From Phaeosaccion multiseriatum (taxonomy: Eukaryota > Ochrophyta, other classes), in the NCBI GenBank assembly GCA_965112735.1, contig OZ218952.1, forward strand, positions 1,364,001 to 1,428,000: 64,000 nt of DNA, in the 5' to 3' direction. Every line of letters begins with the position of its first letter. Position 1 is the stretch's first letter. Shown one piece after another: positions 59,523 to 64,000 of the stretch. The translations under genes and the position numbers were made by a program. The notes under the pieces were generated by a model that saw only the letters and a list, made by a program, of their open reading frames with translations, had not been told where the DNA came from and ran no database searches.

Positions 59523-62197
59523 CGAGACAAGACAAGAGACACTAGCAGCATTCATTCACTGCCAACATGGAAGACAGCCAACGCAGCGCAGCCCAGCACA
59601 GGCCAGCACGAGACAGAACCTCAATACGCATCCCACCACCCCTTCATCCACTGCCATCCCCCCACCGGCCCCACCTGAGGGCGTGGCGGAAGTGCTTGAG
59701 GGCCTCCAACAGGCAGCTCTGCTCAGATGCCTGCACAAGGTCTTGTTCGTTCGAGTCGATGGCGATCTCACGACGCAGCACGCGCTGGTGCCTGGGGGAG
59801 AGGGGGGATGGCAGTGGATGGGGGGAGATGAGGATGAAGCTCTCTCTCTCCATGGAGAGCTCACGACCTCACTCGACCGCAACAAACGGAGAAGAAGAAA
59901 TGTGGCCCTCCTGCTTCCCTCTTCTCCCCGTGAAAGGGCAAAGACCAACAACAACAACAAACAACATCCCTCCCTCCCTCCCTTCCTTCCTTCCCTCCCC
60001 TCCCCTCCCTCCCTCCCTCCCTCCCTCCCTCCCTCCCTCACTTCCCTCCCCTCCCTCCCTTCCTTCCCTCCCCTCCCCTCCCGTCTGCTGACTAACCCTT
60101 CGAGCCTGGTGATCATGTGCTGAAGCTTCTTGCACTCCAAGCTTACATCCTCCTTCCTCCCCCCCCCCCGAGCCGCTTTCTTCTGCCTACTGCTGCCGCT
60201 GGCACTGCCGCTGGTGCCTGCACCACCCCCTCCTCCCGCCCCGCCCCCCGTCCCTTCTCCTCCTCCTCCTCCTCCTCCTCCTCCTCCTCCTGTCTGCAGG
60301 GCTTGAACCTCCCTCCTCTTTTCCTCCATGCGGTCAGCGCACACCTTGGCCTCAGCTTCATCGAAGAGTGCATCGAGGAGGAGGAGGAGGAGGAGGAGGA
60401 GGAGGAGGAGGAGGAGGCGGAGGAGGTAGATAGAGAGATGGATAGAGAACGGGAGAGAGGGAGAGGTGAGTTCCACCAAAAGGGGACAACGAAGGAATGA
60501 ACAGACCAAACAAAGAGATGGACTTCTTTGGACTACAACAGACAACGGGCGAAGGGTGTCATGCCACATTGCTCCGTATCCTCTCACCCCATCCCCCCCT
60601 TCCTCCCCTCCGTCCCTCCGTCCCTCCCGCCCTCCTCTCCCCTCCCCTCCCTAGCCTCCCCTCCCTCCCCTCACCTTTCTTCCTCGTGGTGAGCTCCAAC
60701 GCCTGTTTCCAGGCCTGCGTGTTCATGCGTCCCCTCATGAGGAGGTGCTGTTTGGCTGCGTAACTCGCGAGCGTCAAGTGCGACATGTACTTCTCCGACG
60801 CCACCGCCTGTGAGTTGTGCATGACCATCGTGACAGGAAGTCATTCAGAAGTCGGGACAGGTTCACTTTCAGTAGGCACTTCGTTGTCAGAAGTCGGGAC
60901 AGGTTCACTTTCAGTACCCTCAAAATTACTGAAAAAGTACGAAGGAGAAGATACTCGATGAATGATGAACGATTGTCAAAAGATGGGGAGAATGTAACGC
61001 ATGAAACGCATGTAGCGCATGTGACACTTCTTCTGACTGACCTGCGACAGCCTGACGGAGGGCCTGAGGAACTTGTCGAGTATCTGCTGCGTGGACTCGG
61101 AGCGGGTCAGGGCCATCCAGCCGCCTGCCAGCCGCAGGGCCTTTTGGGTGTGTGTGTCGGGGGGGGTGTTCGAGATGGGGGGTTGTTTCCGGGTTCAGGG
61201 GCGACGGGCTAGGGTCAAGGCGACGGGTTGGGGTCAGGGTCAGGGTCACAGTCCGAGCCAGGCCAGGGTCAGGGCCAGAGTCAGGGCCTCGGTCAGGGCC
61301 GGGGATGTGACGCGAGGGCTCTGCTGTCGCATCAGCTGTTGTACCACCTCCTTCTGTACCACCATCTACTCACCTTGGCCTGTAGCGGCTTGGCCTGTGA
61401 GTCATTGAGAGGGATGCGCGCCTTCTCCACCCTTCGTGCCACAGCTCGAGCCATCTGTACTGCTGAGTCCTGTGCACCGCTTGCCCAGCTTACCTACAGG
61501 GAGGACAGAGAGAGGGGGGGGGGGGAGGGAGGGAGGGAGGGAGGGAGACGACTACTGTCACTCGCGTACACTACACATCAAAACTCCTTCCCCCCACACC
61601 CCCACACCCCCCTCCCTTCCCTACCTTGGACTCGCACAGGCGGCACTCGAGTAAGTCCACTGTATTCTGCTCTGCCAGCACCACCCCGTCCGTCTTTGCG
61701 CTCCTCCCCACCACCATCAGTGCTCTGTGTAGCGCCTCCCCCGCCACGGTGTGCTGCCCTTGCTGCCGAGCCGCCTCTGCGCTGTACAGCAGGTGGGGTA
61801 GGAGGACGTCCCTGCCTATCCGCGGCTGCCATCTGTGAAGTTGTCGGAGCAGGGCCTCGCGTATCGCCAACACGGGCTCCAGGGTGTCGTAGTGCTCCTC
61901 GATGGAGGTTAGGCGCCCTCGCCATCTGTCGGGGTGTGTGAGTGAGGGAGTGAGTGAGTGAGTGGGTAATGATGAGTGAGTGGGATAGTGATGAGTGAGT
62001 GAGTGAGTAAGTGAAGGAGTGAGTGAGTGAGTGAATGAATGAATGAATGAATAAGTGAGTGGGTGAGTGGTTAGTGGGTGAGTGAGTGAAAGAGTGAGTG
62101 AGTGACGGAGTGGTGAGGGGTGAGTCGTGTGTGTGGCCAGGTTCAAAGGAGGCGGAGAGGGGGTGAGGGACGACCCACAATAGCACACTTACATACT

Positions 62198-62228
<31 letters not shown>

Positions 62229-63235
62229 TGTCACGCACACACACACACGCCGCACACACACACACGCACACACACATAAGCACACACAGAGACACCATTT
62301 TCGCGGGCAGCGCTAGCCTTCCAACTGCTGTCTCTGTATCACCAACTGCTGCTGTCCCGTGAGTGAGTACCGAGCACAGACCTGTCCGTCAAGCGAGCGA
62401 ATGTCTCATGCTGCAGCCGCTGCTCCTCTCCGAGGCCGCCGAAGAAGCCACCCCTGTCCCCCCCCTCTCTCTCTCTCCTCCCCTCTGCGGCCGCTGCTGC
62501 GAGCTTGGCGCTCTGAAACTCTTCAATCTCCACCAATATTTGCAGCTGAATATGGGGGGATGGGGGAAGCAGCAGCAGCAGCAGCAGTTGGTGATACAGC
62601 AGCAACAGCACCCATCCGACAGAAGGGAGGGGTGAACAGGTAGACAGATTGAGACAGAGGGAGGCAGGGGGGGGGGGGAGGGAGAGGGAAAAGAGCGAGA
62701 GGCTCAAAGCTCTGCCCTACCCCACTCTCTCACTCCCTCGCTCCCTCACTCCCTGACTGAGTGACTAACTGACTGACCGACTGCCTGACTGACTGACTGA
62801 CTGACTGACTGACCTGCGCCAGGCAGGGATAGAGCGCGGAGCCGCCCTCGTGTCCGAGCACCGAGCTCATGGTGGAGAGCACATCTGCGGCATTTGGTGG
62901 TACGACACAGAAGGGATATGAGAGGAAGGGGGCGAGAGCAAGGGGCAGGGGTAGTGGTAGAGGTCAAGACATCGCCCAGCACAGAAGAAGAGGGAGAGGA
63001 GAAGCATGAGCGAATGTCAGTTCAGACGTCGTGTGTGTGCGTGCAGAGCCTCGCGATAAGTCATCTGTACCATGAACTATGGACTACACTATGGACTACA
63101 AGGAACGTGTAGGGCCGCCCCGCCGTCATTGCCCCTCTCCGAGAGGGAGAAAGAAATCCATCACGCACAGGCACACAAACACACGCGTTCTGCCTGCAAT
63201 ATCTACCCGCCTCTCCACCAGTCAACCACCCCCCC

Positions 63236-63275
<40 letters not shown>

Positions 63276-63671
63276 GTCATTCTTCGGTTGATTCCTGTAA
63301 GTCAATAACAGTGCCCCTCCTCGAACCCCTTCACCTCATCCCCCTACCCCACCCGCACCTCTTCTGGCTCTGTCCACAGCAGAGGCGAGCAATCCTTCGC
63401 TGCCCCTCTGCTGCATGGCGAGGAGAGCTGTGTACACGTGAGAGTGGAAGGACACCGCACCCACCGGGGGCGTCCGAGTGAGTCTGAGGGTTGCCGTATC
63501 ACCAACTGCTGTACTACCAAGTGCTGCGGCTCCAAAAGGTGATACAGCTGTGGACGAAGGCGGGGGCATGACCTCATCTTGCGAAGCGGCAGCACCGGCA
63601 GCGGCAGGGGCACCAGTTGGTGATACGCCAGAGGGGAGGGCTGCGTCCCACTCGAAGGTGCGCCAGGCGGT
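54185..63671 (-). CDS. ATM: ATM-type PIKK protein kinase, 3' part (FAT-kinase-FATC)
   Basis: DNA double-strand-break checkpoint Ser/Thr kinase; the 5' part lies beyond the window. Exons on the minus strand: 63671-63359, 62884-62814, 62545-62382, 61925-61625, 61493-61374, 61140-61042, 60807-60675, 60355-60097, 59791-59675, 59329-59245, 59100-59041, 58869-58738, 58441-58343, 57470-57265, 57096-56832, 56664-56597, 56216-56107, 55799-55696, 55397-55191, 54944-54777, 54619-54185; phases close, 1,171 residues. FAT segments: [33 protein letters not shown]. Kinase: [18 protein letters not shown], catalytic loop [11 protein letters not shown], metal-binding [11 protein letters not shown], then [19 protein letters not shown], which is ATM-specific rather than ATR. 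FATC ends [14 protein letters not shown]. Glycine-rich inserts lie in the FAT region and just before FATC. Intron 58342-57471 has a GC donor. Sequence from 63672 to the edge must hold another exon I could not place. Confidence 0.93.
55028..55195. repeat. (CA)n intronic microsatellite
   Basis: CA tract with CG and TA interruptions in ATM intron 54945-55190, ending at the 5' splice site of the 55191-55397 exon where the minus strand reads GTACGTACGTGT. Confidence 0.93.
55617..55673. repeat. (CAA)n intronic microsatellite
   Basis: About 18 perfect CAA units in ATM intron 55398-55695. Confidence 0.95.
56030..56096. repeat. 10-bp tandem repeat (ctgtaactgc)n
   Basis: Between six and seven copies of a decanucleotide inside ATM intron 55800-56106. 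Confidence 0.93.
57481..57788. repeat. (GGGGA)n purine array
   Basis: About 300 bp of AGGGG pentanucleotides with GGGAA, GAGGA and GGCGA variants, in ATM intron 57471-58342. The plus strand is almost pure purine with continuous G4 runs, so G-quadruplex or triplex structure is likely; it is the template strand for ATM transcription. Confidence 0.95.
57868..58125. repeat. (ACAG)n intronic microsatellite
   Basis: Tetranucleotide ACAG arrays with AAAC and GAGA interruptions, in the same ATM intron as the GGGGA array. In the sense direction it is (CTGT)n, as in the dehydrogenase intron at 23.5-24.0 kb. Confidence 0.93.
58140..58331. repeat. 32-bp tandem repeat, six copies
   Basis: Six head-to-tail 32-bp units containing actcactgacaatccacccc, with a few T/C and T/A variants. 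The array starts 11 bp inside the ATM intron from its GC donor. Each unit reads TCAGTGAGT on the sense (minus) strand, so each carries a GTGAGT. Confidence 0.95.
58870..58913. repeat. (ACACC)n intronic microsatellite
   Basis: ACACC pentanucleotide array directly beside the 58738-58869 ATM exon, on its acceptor side. Confidence 0.9.
60378..60425. repeat. (GAG)n intronic microsatellite
   Basis: GAG array in ATM intron 60356-60674; CTC on the sense strand, acting as the polypyrimidine tract upstream of the acceptor GAAG/CTGAGG. Confidence 0.9.
60845..60916. repeat. Direct repeat in ATM intron
   Basis: A 30-bp segment beginning tcagaagtcgggacaggttc occurs at 60845 and again at 60887, 42 bp apart, in ATM intron 60808-61041. 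Confidence 0.85.
61930..62110. repeat. (GAGT)n intronic microsatellite
   Basis: GAGT/GAAT tetranucleotide array in ATM intron 61926-62381. On the sense strand it is (ACTC)n close to the acceptor. Confidence 0.9.
62759..62813 (-). repeat. (GTCA)n array starting at a 5' splice site
   Basis: On the sense (minus) strand the ATM exon ending at 62814 is followed by GTCAGTCAGTCAGTCA and further degenerate units, exactly in register with the donor hexamer GTCAGT. Confidence 0.9.
63237..63274. repeat. (CA)n intronic microsatellite
   Basis: CA tract in ATM intron 62885-63358. Confidence 0.93.
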
Positions 63672-64000
63672 CTGCGCAAGATCAAGGGATGGCAGTGGAT
63701 GGGGAGAGGCGAGGAGAGGAGAGGAGAGGAGAGGGGGGGGGGGGGGGAGAGGCGAGAACGTGGGTCAGATGGCAGTGGATGGGAGCGGGTAAGGGGTACA
63801 CTGAAGTTGGAAAGTTGAGGTGTAATTCATCACCACCTGCTAGTCCCGGGGGTTTTCTTCTTCCTTCAAAGTGCTCTCTGTCACTAAAGAGGCGAGACCT
63901 GCAACCGCCCCATGTCTCCCTCTCCCTCTTCAGGCCCCTACTCCTCTCCTCTCCCGCCCTTTCAATCTCCCTCTTCATTGCCCCCTCCTCCTCTCCCCTC

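Noticed and set aside
54185-63671. ATR, TOR or DNA-PK instead of ATM
   Set aside because: The sequence after the DFG motif ([11 protein letters not shown]...EGVF) and the FATC end match ATM more closely than other PIKKs. A lineage-specific PIKK cannot be fully excluded without the N-terminus.
63672-63978. An additional ATM exon at the right edge
   Set aside because: Homology demands upstream exons, but no segment here gave both a good donor and a convincing FAT match, so none is drawn.
1-64000. tRNA, rRNA or other structured RNA genes
   Set aside because: None recognised by eye. A covariance-model search would be needed to exclude small RNAs in introns.
1-64000. Transposons with coding capacity
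   Set aside because: No reverse transcriptase, transposase or integrase motif was seen in any frame; repeats here are tandem or very short dispersed motifs.

Overview
This is nuclear DNA from a eukaryote, most likely a photosynthetic stramenopile (ochrophyte alga). The genes are intron-rich with GT-AG junctions, the base composition is GC-rich, and the introns are packed with microsatellites. Two proteins look plastid-directed: one at 28.0-28.6 kb starts with a signal peptide ending in a heterokont-type cleavage site followed by Phe, and the other is a membrane protein of a plastid M41-like family. A polyol dehydrogenase of the mannitol-1-phosphate type also fits a stramenopile alga. I cannot name the genus. 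Exon models were built by hand; in the spliced genes phases close across every junction given.

Layout. 0.4-3.1 kb: intronless EF-hand protein (+). 3.3-6.7 kb: membrane protein with an HEXXH motif (+). 7.8-14.4 kb: monofunctional formate-tetrahydrofolate ligase in 17 exons (+). 15.0-18.9 kb: TruA-type tRNA pseudouridine synthase (+). 19.7-21.1 kb: ankyrin-repeat protein (-). 21.3-27.3 kb: polyol long-chain dehydrogenase (+). 28.0-28.6 kb: small plastid membrane protein (-). 28.9-32.1 kb: TFIIE beta (+). 34.6-47.7 kb: WDR70-type WD40 protein with an FHA domain fused at its N-terminus (+); its seventh intron is 8.3 kb and nearly all a 20-bp minisatellite. 48.6-49.4 kb: secreted Cys-rich protein (-), one of three paralogues. 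54.2 kb to the right edge: 3' part of an ATM-type PIKK kinase (-), 5' truncated by the window.

A 2.3-kb block at 32.35-34.65 kb (ankyrin remnant, Cys-rich gene, divergent promoter, first codons of FHA-WDR70) recurs at 50.80-53.12 kb. Next to the second copy lies a frameshifted ankyrin pseudogene. The genes are mostly unrelated housekeeping functions: one-carbon metabolism, tRNA modification, basal transcription, carbon storage and DNA-damage signalling. A possible functional link is between ATM (makes phospho-Ser/Thr) and the FHA-WDR70 protein (FHA domains read phospho-Thr; WDR70 is tied to DNA-damage responses).

The most unusual patterns are not genes. (1) Many introns carry a tetranucleotide repeat in register with their own 5' splice site (GTNNGT growing into (GTNN)n). 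(2) Short 12-15-bp motifs recur in introns of unrelated genes on both strands, often in sense orientation upstream of 3' splice sites. (3) The minisatellite intron has a higher-order period near 3,064 bp and no stop codon in any forward frame.
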